This document shows positions 32,346-40,000 of a stretch of DNA of 40,000 bases, one piece after another. Location of the stretch: positions 1 through 40,000 of the forward strand of contig HF985563.1 of assembly GCA_000431215.1 (NCBI GenBank), read 5' to 3'. Below the pieces are notes generated by a model. That model ran no database searches. It saw only the letters and a program-made list of their open reading frames with translations, and was not told where the DNA came from. A program made the position numbers and the translations under genes. Every line of letters begins with the position of its first letter. Position 1 is the stretch's first letter. The DNA comes from Prevotella sp. CAG:1031. Its GTDB lineage: Bacteria > Bacteroidota > Bacteroidia > Bacteroidales > Muribaculaceae.

Positions 32346-33520
32346 AAATTTCTATAGATAATTTCGAGAGTTTTTTGTGAAGCACATCCACACTCTGAGA
32401 TATATTTGTGTTTAAAATAACGTGAAATTTCAGATTGGTTCTCATAGGCAAGATATTTGATCTTCGAGATCAATTCGTCTTCGGTCTTAGAATCATTTTT
32501 CAATTCTTCACGTATATCGAAATACATACCTCGTTTTTCAGCATATTCGTTATAATCATAGCAGAATGTCAGCATTGGACGACAAAGAATGGAATAATCA
32601 AAGAATATACTTGAATAATCGGAAATCAGGATGTCTGAGACCAACATGAGTTCGTTTAGACTGGGATAATCTGATACATCGAGCATAAAATCACCTCCGT
32701 CAGCAATCAGAAATCTCACAACCTCATAATGGGCACGTAGTAAAAATATATATTCATTCCCTAATGCTTTTGCCCATTTTTTAGGTGTAATGGGAGGTGT
32801 AAGCATACATCCGTTATTAATGCCCCTCTGATATTCTCTAAAAGTAGGCGCATATAAAATTACCTTTTTATCAGTGTCTATTCCCAGTCGTTTTTTTAAT
32901 ATTTTAATATGTTCCGGGCGATTATCCTCAATTAGACTGTCATTCCGAGGAAGCCCGGTTAAACGAAATCGTTCTTTGGGAATTTTGAATACTCTGGAGA
33001 AAATATTTACTTCAAAATTGCTTTGAGCTAACATTATGTCAGTATTACTATCATCTCCAGCTCCAAGAAAAGAAGAATTATCATTAGGCATATCAGTTCC
33101 CATCTTTTTGATCGGAGAACCATGCCATGTATTTATATAGAGAGTTTTCTTTCCTGTGAATCTGAGCCCACGCTCAACGCTGCTATTTGTTATCCAGACT
33201 CTTGAAGACAGGAGTATGCAGAAATATTTTAACGTATCAGTTTTGATCTTTATTCCTTTTGGGATAGTAAATTTATCTGGATTTTGAAACGCCCAAATAA
33301 GCTCGTAACTGTCAAATCGTGAATCATTAATAAGTCGCTCGTATATTGCTTTCGGACTGTCATCAAATTTTCTTCCGCCGAACGAAATAAAAAAAATTCG
33401 TCTGTCATTATGGCGAATAAATAATTTTAATATTCGAATAGCAAGATTCCCAACATTAAAATATATCTTATATATTAGAGGATTATACTTTATAATATTA
33501 ATGAGCGATAATTTAGTCAT
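32342..33520 (-). CDS. CDP-glycerol glycerophosphotransferase (TagF/TagB-type)
   Basis: The 392-residue protein belongs to the CDP-glycerol:poly(glycerophosphate) transferase family, with TWHGSPIKKMG (131-141), YAPTFRE (223-229) and SDILISDYSSIFFDY (305-319); the two His/Asp-containing motifs are the active site of TagF-type enzymes. It transfers polyol phosphate from a CDP-polyol to a sugar or to a growing chain. The N-terminus carries an amphipathic stretch suited to membrane contact. It ends four bases inside the GT4 gene and starts four bases inside the SDR gene. With the cytidylyltransferase fusion two genes upstream, it suggests a phosphodiester-linked polyol in the product. Confidence 0.88.
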   Translation of the reverse strand: MTKLSLINIIKYNPLIYKIYFNVGNLAIRILKLFIRHNDRRIFFISFGGRKFDDSPKAIYERLINDSRFDSYELIWAFQNPDKFTIPKGIKIKTDTLKYFCILLSSRVWITNSSVERGLRFTGKKTLYINTWHGSPIKKMGTDMPNDNSSFLGAGDDSNTDIMLAQSNFEVNIFSRVFKIPKERFRLTGLPRNDSLIEDNRPEHIKILKKRLGIDTDKKVILYAPTFREYQRGINNGCMLTPPITPKKWAKALGNEYIFLLRAHYEVVRFLIADGGDFMLDVSDYPSLNELMLVSDILISDYSSIFFDYSILCRPMLTFCYDYNEYAEKRGMYFDIREELKNDSKTEDELISKIKYLAYENQSEISRYFKHKYISECGCASQKTLEIIYRNL

Positions 33521-34242
33521 AACCTGTTCAATTTATATTCGTATGAGTGTCGCCCTTCGGCTCTAAAGTCTTTATGATAGCGCTCTAATACGTCTTTAAA
33601 GATTTCATTATATTGAGGTATAAATAAGTCATTATGTAATTCCATATTATGAATAATTGCTGCGGCCAGGTTTTCAATAAGAGATAAGTCTGTTTGACCT
33701 TGATTGAATGATGTTCCTTTAATTGAGCCTGGGCTGACATTTAAGACTCTATTCTTAACATTATTCATTTCAAGTTCAACATTAATGCTTTCAATGAATA
33801 TTTTTAGAGCAGCTTTAGTTGCTGCGTAAACACTGAAAAACGGCGAAGACATGAATCCGGCAATACTCACCATGACAGCACAATTAAAATTGTTTTTGCT
33901 GTTTAGTTTATCATAGAAACGTTTAATAATACGTATGGGGCCAACAGCATTAACCAGAAAACTTGACTTTATTATGGGCTCACTAATGTTTTCGAATAGG
34001 TTTAACCTGCCAAATCCAGCTGTGATAATCAAGGTGTCAATATCCTGAAAGTTATCGAATATAGAGTAATCGTCATTTTGTAGATCGAATTGACTGTATT
34101 GGAATTTAATATGATCATGCGACTGGGATATTGGTTCTCGATCGACGATATGTATAATTTGAATCTCATTTCGTCGTGATAACTGATGAGCAATTGCAAG
34201 TCCAATACCATTAGCGCCTCCGACTATAAGTGCCTGTTTCAT
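33517..34242 (-). CDS. Short-chain dehydrogenase/reductase
   Basis: The 241-residue protein is a classical SDR: GGANGIG (8-14) cofactor loop, VSIAG (125-129) with the catalytic Ser, and YAATK (139-143) with Tyr and Lys, then NVSPGSIKGT. ATG 34242 (MKQALIVGG) starts the fold. It lies between a cytidylyltransferase fusion and a CDP-polyol transferase, so it may reduce or oxidise the polyol or the precursor, by analogy with other alditol pathways; this is inference. Confidence 0.85.
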   Translation of the reverse strand: MKQALIVGGANGIGLAIAHQLSRRNEIQIIHIVDREPISQSHDHIKFQYSQFDLQNDDYSIFDNFQDIDTLIITAGFGRLNLFENISEPIIKSSFLVNAVGPIRIIKRFYDKLNSKNNFNCAVMVSIAGFMSSPFFSVYAATKAALKIFIESINVELEMNNVKNRVLNVSPGSIKGTSFNQGQTDLSLIENLAAAIIHNMELHNDLFIPQYNEIFKDVLERYHKDFRAEGRHSYEYKLNRL

Positions 34243-34374
34243 AAACGTTAAATAAGAATTTTTGAGTTTCGTTAGTCTACGATATAGTTTCTCAACTGCC
34301 TCTTTTGTCTCGTGATACAATGATAATTATTTGGTAATTGTCTATTTAGCTAAATAGAAATACATAGTAACGCA

Positions 34375-35724
34375 TTAAATCTCAAAAAAGTGCTCGCGCT
34401 TAGCAAACTGTTCCATGACACGAGCCATAGCGATTGATTCCCTATTTCCAAGACGAGAAGTAGTAAGGCGTTTATTTATTATGCAAGATACAAATTCTTG
34501 TATTTCGTATCTTAAACCGGCGTCATCCCATTTATAAAAGAATTTTTTATTCATATTCTGGTTCTCATATCTCAGTTCAAAATAGTCGGTTTTCCACCAT
34601 GGGGCAGGCACATATACATAACCCTTTGTCCCGGAAATTATGAGATTGCCTTCGGTCTTAACACCTAATCCGACTTTGAAAGTGCATACTTTAGTTTTGT
34701 ATCTGAAAACACCTTTAGTATACATATCCACATTGTTATGCATACGAGAATACAGACTGAGATTTTCGTATTCTATACCTGATAATTTAAAAATTGGGAG
34801 TAAAGGATAGCTGCCAAGCTCATACATTGAGCCTCCGGCTTGTTGTGGATCGAATTCTCTCAATGATAAATCGTCATCCCATAGCTTAGATAATGATGCT
34901 TCAACGTCTACAACTTCTCCGATAACACCACTTTTGATCATTACAATCAGATGATTGAATGCCGGGCAGTGAGCGGTTTTATTTGCTTCCATCAAAATTA
35001 GTCCGGCCCGAGTTGAGAGTTCGAAAAGTTCGATAGCTTCACTTTCTTTTAGAACCATTGGGGTTTCACAAAGAACATGTTTCCCCTTCAATAAGGCTGA
35101 TTTAATTAGCGAGTAATGAGATAGATGCGGAGTGGCAATGTATACGGCATGAGATGAATCTAATAATTGATCAAATGATTCACAGATATTTGAAACTGAA
35201 TGTTTTTGAGCAAACTCATAAGATTTTGCATAATCAATGTCGTATACTGCTGAAATTTTGACACCACTTACAAACGCCGCTTCAGCCGGAAATCGCGATG
35301 CCACACGTCCGCAACCTACGATACCGATATTTGTAATCGAAGTTGATTCGGCTCTTAATTTTGTAGAGCTTACGCCTTCGGTGCGAGGAAGATATATGAC
35401 TTTACAAAATTCAGATAGATAATCAAACTTGCCTTTCCAATCTGAGCCTATGGCAAATATATCGATATTATATCGCTGAATATCATCAATCTTCTGTCCT
35501 ACATAATCTTCGATTATTATTTCATCGGCTAATCCGGTCGATTTCACTGCCTCAATCCGCTCTATAACATTATTTCGAACATTTAATTTACCGCGCTCTC
35601 TGTCATAATTATCACTTGTAACTCCAACGATTAAATAGTCTCCAAGTTTTTTGGCTCTTTTTAATAAATTAATATGGCCATGATGAAGAAGGTCATATGT
35701 ACCGTAAGTAATAACCTTTCTCAT
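34375..35724 (-). CDS. Cytidylyltransferase fused to a Gfo/Idh/MocA oxidoreductase
   Basis: The 449-residue protein has two enzymes in one chain. Residues 1 to about 128 are a TagD-like cytidylyltransferase with GTYDLLHHGHINLL (8-21, HxGH 14-17) and RTEGVSSTKLR (114-124). Residues from about 131 are a Gfo/Idh/MocA oxidoreductase with GIVGCGRVAS (134-143) and ATPHLSH. The conserved Glu-Lys-Pro of this family is Glu-Thr-Pro here (VLCETP, about 217-222), so the usual catalytic lysine is missing. The likely role is to make a CDP-activated polyol for the glycerophosphotransferase downstream, with the oxidoreductase half forming or altering the polyol phosphate. It ends 132 bases before the SDR start. 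Confidence 0.85.
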   Translation of the reverse strand: MRKVITYGTYDLLHHGHINLLKRAKKLGDYLIVGVTSDNYDRERGKLNVRNNVIERIEAVKSTGLADEIIIEDYVGQKIDDIQRYNIDIFAIGSDWKGKFDYLSEFCKVIYLPRTEGVSSTKLRAESTSITNIGIVGCGRVASRFPAEAAFVSGVKISAVYDIDYAKSYEFAQKHSVSNICESFDQLLDSSHAVYIATPHLSHYSLIKSALLKGKHVLCETPMVLKESEAIELFELSTRAGLILMEANKTAHCPAFNHLIVMIKSGVIGEVVDVEASLSKLWDDDLSLREFDPQQAGGSMYELGSYPLLPIFKLSGIEYENLSLYSRMHNNVDMYTKGVFRYKTKVCTFKVGLGVKTEGNLIISGTKGYVYVPAPWWKTDYFELRYENQNMNKKFFYKWDDAGLRYEIQEFVSCIINKRLTTSRLGNRESIAMARVMEQFAKREHFFEI

Positions 35725-36539
35725 TTCTTTCTGAATCTGCGTTTATGATAATAATTATAGATAATTCGAGGTAACGAATCCACAATCAAACGTCTGAAAA
35801 TTCTATAATAGTAGCGCCTCGGTATTCCTACAAGTCGATAAACCTCGTAGGTTCGTCGAACTGCAAGAATCGCTTCACGATAGTTGCGGCGCTTAAAGGC
35901 GGCTTCATCATCTCTCATCTGATATAATGGTTCCTGAATATTATAACCTTTATATCCGGCATTCATAAGTTTAGCCCAAAGGTGAACATCCTGCCCTCGA
36001 CAAGTCCAAGGTTTTACTGTATATCCCGCTACATCTCTTAAAGCGTTTGTCCTGATCATAACAGGAGCATGCGCGTAAGGCGAGTCTTGAACAAATGTCA
36101 TTCTGTTCGGCTCATCGATAGCTTTTCCAGTCATGAATACCCCATTCTCATCAAAATATTCCATCGGACAAGATACAAACGCATATTTGGGATGTGAGTC
36201 TAGAAACGCGATTTCTTTCTCAAATCGTTCGGGTTTGGAGATGTCGTCGCCGTCCATACGCGCCACATATTCGGTGTCGGCATATTCGAGGCAACGGTTA
36301 AGCGAATAAGGAAGCTTGCGGTTTGTGTCGTTGCGGATCAGAATGAATTTATCGGGATATTGCTCAATGTATTTACGGGCAACTTCATAAGTGTTGTCAG
36401 TAGAGCAATCGTCGCAGAGAACGACTTTGAACCTCTGATAGGTCTGGGCCATCAGCGAATCCAGCGCTTCAACGAGAGTTGGCGCGCAATTGTAAATGGC
36501 CATCAGCACCGTAATTCTTGGAGATGAAGACACTGACAT
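35721..36539 (-). CDS. Glycosyltransferase family 2
   Basis: The 272-residue protein has a GT-A fold with ITVLMAIYN, CDDCSTDN and ARMDGDD (the metal-binding DxD), followed by a basic amphipathic C-terminus (YYYRIFRRLIVD...RRFRKK) that probably binds the membrane. ATG 36539 is chosen from the start of the fold. It begins five bases after the polymerase gene and overlaps the cytidylyltransferase fusion by four. Confidence 0.9.
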   Translation of the reverse strand: MSVSSSPRITVLMAIYNCAPTLVEALDSLMAQTYQRFKVVLCDDCSTDNTYEVARKYIEQYPDKFILIRNDTNRKLPYSLNRCLEYADTEYVARMDGDDISKPERFEKEIAFLDSHPKYAFVSCPMEYFDENGVFMTGKAIDEPNRMTFVQDSPYAHAPVMIRTNALRDVAGYTVKPWTCRGQDVHLWAKLMNAGYKGYNIQEPLYQMRDDEAAFKRRNYREAILAVRRTYEVYRLVGIPRRYYYRIFRRLIVDSLPRIIYNYYHKRRFRKK

Positions 36540-36544
36540 GATTT

Positions 36545-37636
36545 CTATTTTATAAATATATAATAAACATAAGTCATCATCAGGGTAAATCCTAAGTGAC
36601 ACCAGACAACGACATTTAGTTTTCTATATTGATTTCGTATAAATGGCTTGTCGAAAAATGGATATATAAGCACTATCGGTAGCATAAACCATGAGAGATA
36701 GGCGATGCGGTTTGTGAAACTCGCATACATGCACAGCATCCAGACTGAATTTGTCAGAAGATATAGGCAATAAATGAAGTTGTATGTTTTTGATGCATAT
36801 CGCCATTTATTGATGATGTAATATCCGAGAATAACCGGCGCAGAGCTGTAGATGACGAAATCCAGACGAAACCCTGTTCTGTATCCAGAATTATCCATAG
36901 CCAGATAGCTAGCGCCATGATCATCGGTCATTCCGCCGAATAGTGTCTGGAAATAAGTTATATGTGCAGCTGCGATCAGCAGTGAGATAACCCATACGAT
37001 CAGATAAAATTTCGGGTTACGGTAATATTTACAGATAATGAATGCAACTATCGGCAAAACCATAGAGTGATGGAATCCGAGCGAAAGAATCAATAATATA
37101 ATTGAAATGAGTTTTTTCTTATAAAACCCTATGGCGCATAAAAAAATCGCAGCGGCGGCTCCGGCCTTGATTCCATTGGTGGCATAATTAAAAGTTGAAA
37201 ATGCGCCGGCATAGATGACGAATGCATAGGCAGCATCTTTCGGAAACAGTTTCTGACACGCTATCGCGATGCCTCCGAAGTATATTGCCGCTATAATAAA
37301 GAAGAACACTTCAACGGCATATTTTGACGAAGCTAAATAAACGAATAGATTGTCGAATATGAAATTGTTTGTGTCAAGGGTAAAAGCACAAATGCGCCCA
37401 AAATAGCGCCCATACGAGGCGTTATAGTTCATCATGTCGACAAACACACCGCTGATGGGCCTTAATCCGATGAAAAGAATAAACAATGAGGCGATAAAAA
37501 ACAACGGCAGTTTTTTATGCGGCATATTTATTGTCAGTCTCTCATTCGGATATGACGCGTATTTAAATGAGTATATTACTGTCAGGATGCTGACAAATAG
37601 CAAATATACATTATAATATATTTTCGGATCTATCAT
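36545..37636 (-). CDS. EpsG-family polysaccharide polymerase (Wzy-like)
   Basis: The 363-residue protein has about ten transmembrane helices and the features of the EpsG family: GLRPISGVFVDMMNY near residue 57, and NGIKAGAAAAIFLCAIGF with a following SLGFHHSM. It would join lipid-linked repeat units in the periplasm. It overlaps the upstream GT2 gene by four bases. No flippase (Wzx) is seen in the window; it is expected further upstream. Confidence 0.85.
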   Translation of the reverse strand: MIDPKIYYNVYLLFVSILTVIYSFKYASYPNERLTINMPHKKLPLFFIASLFILFIGLRPISGVFVDMMNYNASYGRYFGRICAFTLDTNNFIFDNLFVYLASSKYAVEVFFFIIAAIYFGGIAIACQKLFPKDAAYAFVIYAGAFSTFNYATNGIKAGAAAAIFLCAIGFYKKKLISIILLILSLGFHHSMVLPIVAFIICKYYRNPKFYLIVWVISLLIAAAHITYFQTLFGGMTDDHGASYLAMDNSGYRTGFRLDFVIYSSAPVILGYYIINKWRYASKTYNFIYCLYLLTNSVWMLCMYASFTNRIAYLSWFMLPIVLIYPFFDKPFIRNQYRKLNVVVWCHLGFTLMMTYVYYIFIK

Positions 37637-38643
37637 TTGTGAATGGTTAATCGAATCCTTTGAACGAAATCTGTAAGTCGATATTGTCGGGCTTTAATCG
37701 ACCAATATATAGAGCTGTCAAAGATGAGATTCATCAGTCCTCTACGAGAGCTTGTGAAGCGGGCGGGCAGCATAGTTCTTATATTATCCAATATCTCATG
37801 TCGTTTCTCTGATGAAAAATGTCTGCCATAATAATACAGTCGGTTCGTGATTGAAATCGTCGCTGAAGTTTTCAGACAATCGACAAGCGCGTCATGCTTG
37901 GCGCCGGTATTGAAAAATTCCACTAATCTGACGTCAATGCCTATTCTGCGTTTAGAGATGTCCACCAGTTTTGGATCAAATCCTTTGCTCAGGGTTTGCT
38001 CGGCACGCTGGACATAGACATATTCTCCGTCGCGTATGAATTTAATAGCAGGTTTATATTTTACTACCCTGCTCATAAATTCAGCATCCTCAATGTGGCT
38101 GAGACCTTTTTCATATTGGAGGTTGTTCACCAACAAAAATTCACGACGAAAGAATTTATTCCAGGCGTAGCATACATGAGAGATGCATTTTTCGCCGAAT
38201 CTGCCGCCGAATGGGACTGACAATGGTCTATGTATTATGTGAGTATCTTGATCTGTCGTCTCGTCTCCAACATAATATCCGGTGATAATTACGTCGGGTG
38301 CGATGGCTGAACTTTTGATTTCCTCGAAAATCGAATCATACCATCCGGAAGAATATATATAGTCATCAGGATCGAAGAAATGTATGTAGGTTCCCTTGGC
38401 AAAACTCAGTCCGAAATTACGGGCATCAGATAGCCCCCCGTTAGGCTTGGTAACTAATCTGATGCGTTTATCTTTGACGACAAAAGTCTTGACCGCTTCG
38501 TGGAGATTGTCGGGCGAACCGTCGTCGACCACAATCAATTCCCAGTCGCGGAAGCTCTGGGCTAAAACCGACCGAATGGCGCGAGGGATGAGCGACGCCA
38601 CGTTGTATGACGGCATTATTATTGACAGTTCAGGCTTTGCCAT
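37633..38643 (-). CDS. Glycosyltransferase family 2
   Basis: The 336-residue protein has SIIMPSYNV, VVDDGSPDN and FFDPDDYIYS (DxD) in its GT-A domain, and a C-terminal region of unknown role with several basic helices. ATG 38643 (MAKPELSI) is preferred; an upstream ATG at 38667 would add eight residues. The start lies 14 bases inside the upstream GT4 gene. Confidence 0.9.
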   Translation of the reverse strand: MAKPELSIIMPSYNVASLIPRAIRSVLAQSFRDWELIVVDDGSPDNLHEAVKTFVVKDKRIRLVTKPNGGLSDARNFGLSFAKGTYIHFFDPDDYIYSSGWYDSIFEEIKSSAIAPDVIITGYYVGDETTDQDTHIIHRPLSVPFGGRFGEKCISHVCYAWNKFFRREFLLVNNLQYEKGLSHIEDAEFMSRVVKYKPAIKFIRDGEYVYVQRAEQTLSKGFDPKLVDISKRRIGIDVRLVEFFNTGAKHDALVDCLKTSATISITNRLYYYGRHFSSEKRHEILDNIRTMLPARFTSSRRGLMNLIFDSSIYWSIKARQYRLTDFVQRIRLTIHK

Positions 38644-39733
38644 TGATGAAATTTTCGAATTCTGCAATCAGATTTTGAGTGTCGAAAATTTTGCTCCGCT
38701 CTGAAGCTTTTATTTTCATTTCGGCCAATAAATCTTTATCTGAAAGAACCTGTCGCAGACCTGCTTTCAGGCTTTCTGTAGAATTAGGCACAATAATTCC
38801 GGCCCCTGAATCTCCAATGATCTCATTCATTCCCGAACAGTCTGTGGTTAAAACAGGAACCCCGAGAATCATCGATTCGGTTACAGCTGTGCTATATCCT
38901 TCTGTTTCTGATGAACAGACAAACAAATCCATTTTAGATACATATTTATGCGGGTTTGTCTGGAATCCGAGCAGAGTCACGCGGTCCGCAACTCCATATT
39001 TATGCGCAATCTGAGTTATGGCGTCTCTTTCGCCTCCTTCTCCGAGTAAATATAGATGCCAATTTTTCAGACCTTCGTTATGAAGTTCACCGAGCGACAT
39101 GATCAGACGGATGTAGCCTTTTTGCTGGCATAGCCTTCCGACACTGCACAAATTAATTGATCGATTATCAATCGCTACAGGAATACTTTCTTTGCCACAA
39201 CTCCTGATATAGTCTGAGCTAACTACATTATGCACGATCCTGCCATATGGATGCACAAAATAGCTATTGTTGAAATCTTGCATAGCATCACGTGATACAA
39301 ATGCAATTCCGTCAAGGCTCTGATAAGTTGATAAAAATTCATCTTTATTGCGGTATGCAATTTGAGACATATGTAAAATATGACTCCATGCGTATTTTTT
39401 TGCGGAAGAATTGGAACCTCCGAGAGCACGTGTAGGCGCATGCATCATGTAGGCAATCTCGATGTCATATTTTCCGTGAACCAGAAGTTTATATAACCAT
39501 CGCCGAGGTATCAATTTCTGCAACATCACATACCCTCGCATCATTTTGCATGGCAAAAGTGAACTGTATTTTATATGCGGAGCGAGAAATTTTGCGTTTA
39601 CGCCTTTGCTGAAAATAGTGCGTATGGTGATGTCATACTTGTCGGTAGGCAATGCATTGACAAGATTGACAAGCACCTTTTCGGCTCCACCTCCGCCGAG
39701 GTCTGCAATAAGGAAAAGAATCTTTTGTTTCAT
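38630..39733 (-). CDS. Glycosyltransferase family 4
   Basis: The 367-residue GT-B enzyme shows LIADLGGGGAEKVLVNL at its N-terminus and the donor site SVGRLCQQKGYIRLI ... YLLGEGGERD ... CSSETEGYSTAVTESMILGVPVL. The linker includes ten or so residues of Ser/Asn around residue 105. It overlaps the partial upstream gene by four bases. Sugar specificity is unknown. Confidence 0.92.
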   Translation of the reverse strand: MKQKILFLIADLGGGGAEKVLVNLVNALPTDKYDITIRTIFSKGVNAKFLAPHIKYSSLLPCKMMRGYVMLQKLIPRRWLYKLLVHGKYDIEIAYMMHAPTRALGGSNSSAKKYAWSHILHMSQIAYRNKDEFLSTYQSLDGIAFVSRDAMQDFNNSYFVHPYGRIVHNVVSSDYIRSCGKESIPVAIDNRSINLCSVGRLCQQKGYIRLIMSLGELHNEGLKNWHLYLLGEGGERDAITQIAHKYGVADRVTLLGFQTNPHKYVSKMDLFVCSSETEGYSTAVTESMILGVPVLTTDCSGMNEIIGDSGAGIIVPNSTESLKAGLRQVLSDKDLLAEMKIKASERSKIFDTQNLIAEFENFINGKA

Positions 39734-40000
39734 CTATGATTTGCTTCTGGAAGCGTTAACCACGAGCCGATTACTCGTTGAGCCTCTCCGGTATATCCAT
39801 CAACGAATGCGGAACCATCGAAGAAAGTGAATTCTCCGAAATAGATTTTCCCGTTAACATTATAGAAGTCAATTCTTACCATCGGGAACGGCTTGCACAG
39901 ATCTTCTGCGATAGCAATCATTTTATGGAAATTCTTTGGAAAAGGAATCCTGAATTCGGGATTCTTTCTCAATAATTCTTCCGCTTCAGGAGTGTAGGGA
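39730..40000 (-). CDS. TupA-like ATP-grasp protein, C-terminal part
   Basis: Ninety residues are visible, open to the window edge. They carry the C-terminal ATP-grasp signature MVRIDFYNVNGKIYFGEFTFFDGSAF, with the acidic metal ligands in RIDFY and FGEFTF. This matches the TupA-like ATP-grasp family named for teichuronopeptide synthesis in bacilli. Such enzymes occur in polysaccharide loci and may join an amino acid to a sugar carboxylate. The start and any further domain lie outside the window. Confidence 0.8.
   Translation of the reverse strand, partial: PYTPEAEELLRKNPEFRIPFPKNFHKMIAIAEDLCKPFPMVRIDFYNVNGKIYFGEFTFFDGSAFVDGYTGEAQRVIGSWLTLPEANHR

Overview
The window looks like a chromosomal segment of a gut Bacteroidales bacterium, most likely of the Muribaculaceae type; this is inference from gene content and promoter style, not from a marker gene. 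Supporting points are the recurring promoter pattern TTTG-N19/20-TAnnTTTG, which is the Bacteroidetes housekeeping type, a BioG-BioC fusion in the biotin operon, Bacteroidetes-type Wzi and DsbD proteins, and a large secreted protein ending in a T9SS-like C-terminal domain. Nearly all genes are on the minus strand. The core genes are GC-rich and the polysaccharide genes at the right end are clearly AT-rich.

Layout. 1-5331 (minus): one tightly coupled operon reading wzi-like outer-membrane protein, lipoprotein, LegB-like sugar-nucleotide 4,6-dehydratase, ATP-grasp enzyme, NeuB/LegI-type nonulosonate synthase, then rpoN (sigma-54, cut by the window edge). 5340-7665: a graveyard holding the first 25 codons of a DUF262 gene, a 132-bp MITE-like palindromic element, two decayed phage-type genes with in-frame amber codons, a frameshifted lipoprotein gene and a small unknown ORF. 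7710-8740 (plus): a membrane protein and a winged-helix regulator behind a promoter with two matching palindromic operators and an attenuator-like hairpin. 8791-15489 (minus): a probable operon dsbD, maltose-type acetyltransferase, small acidic protein, aguA, aguB (agmatine to putrescine) and an ABC-F ATPase. Then rmuC; a small protein plus GNAT acetyltransferase pair that looks like a toxin-antitoxin module; tpiA; and, on the plus strand, a 1198-residue secreted GLUG-repeat protein. 22395-23254: a two-gene unit with a DEDD 3'-5' exonuclease. 23295-27653: the biotin operon bioA-bioF-bioGC-bioD. 27782-27852: tRNA-Cys.

28027-40000 (minus): the downstream end of a capsule or O-antigen type locus. 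It holds a TupA-like ATP-grasp (partial), GT4, GT2, an EpsG-type polymerase, GT2, a cytidylyltransferase fused to a Gfo/Idh oxidoreductase, an SDR, a CDP-glycerol glycerophosphotransferase homologue, GT4, the initiating sugar-phosphate transferase, a FemAB-like protein and a DegT-type aminotransferase, closed by a clear terminator just before tRNA-Cys.

The most interesting reading is that this Gram-negative locus makes its own CDP-activated polyol and attaches it by phosphodiester linkage, in a teichoic-acid-like way, with possible amino-acid decoration by the FemAB-like and TupA-like enzymes. The second is the unusual nonulosonate/ATP-grasp/sigma-54 operon. The third is a set of genes whose -7 promoter element nearly touches the start codon, suggesting leaderless mRNAs.
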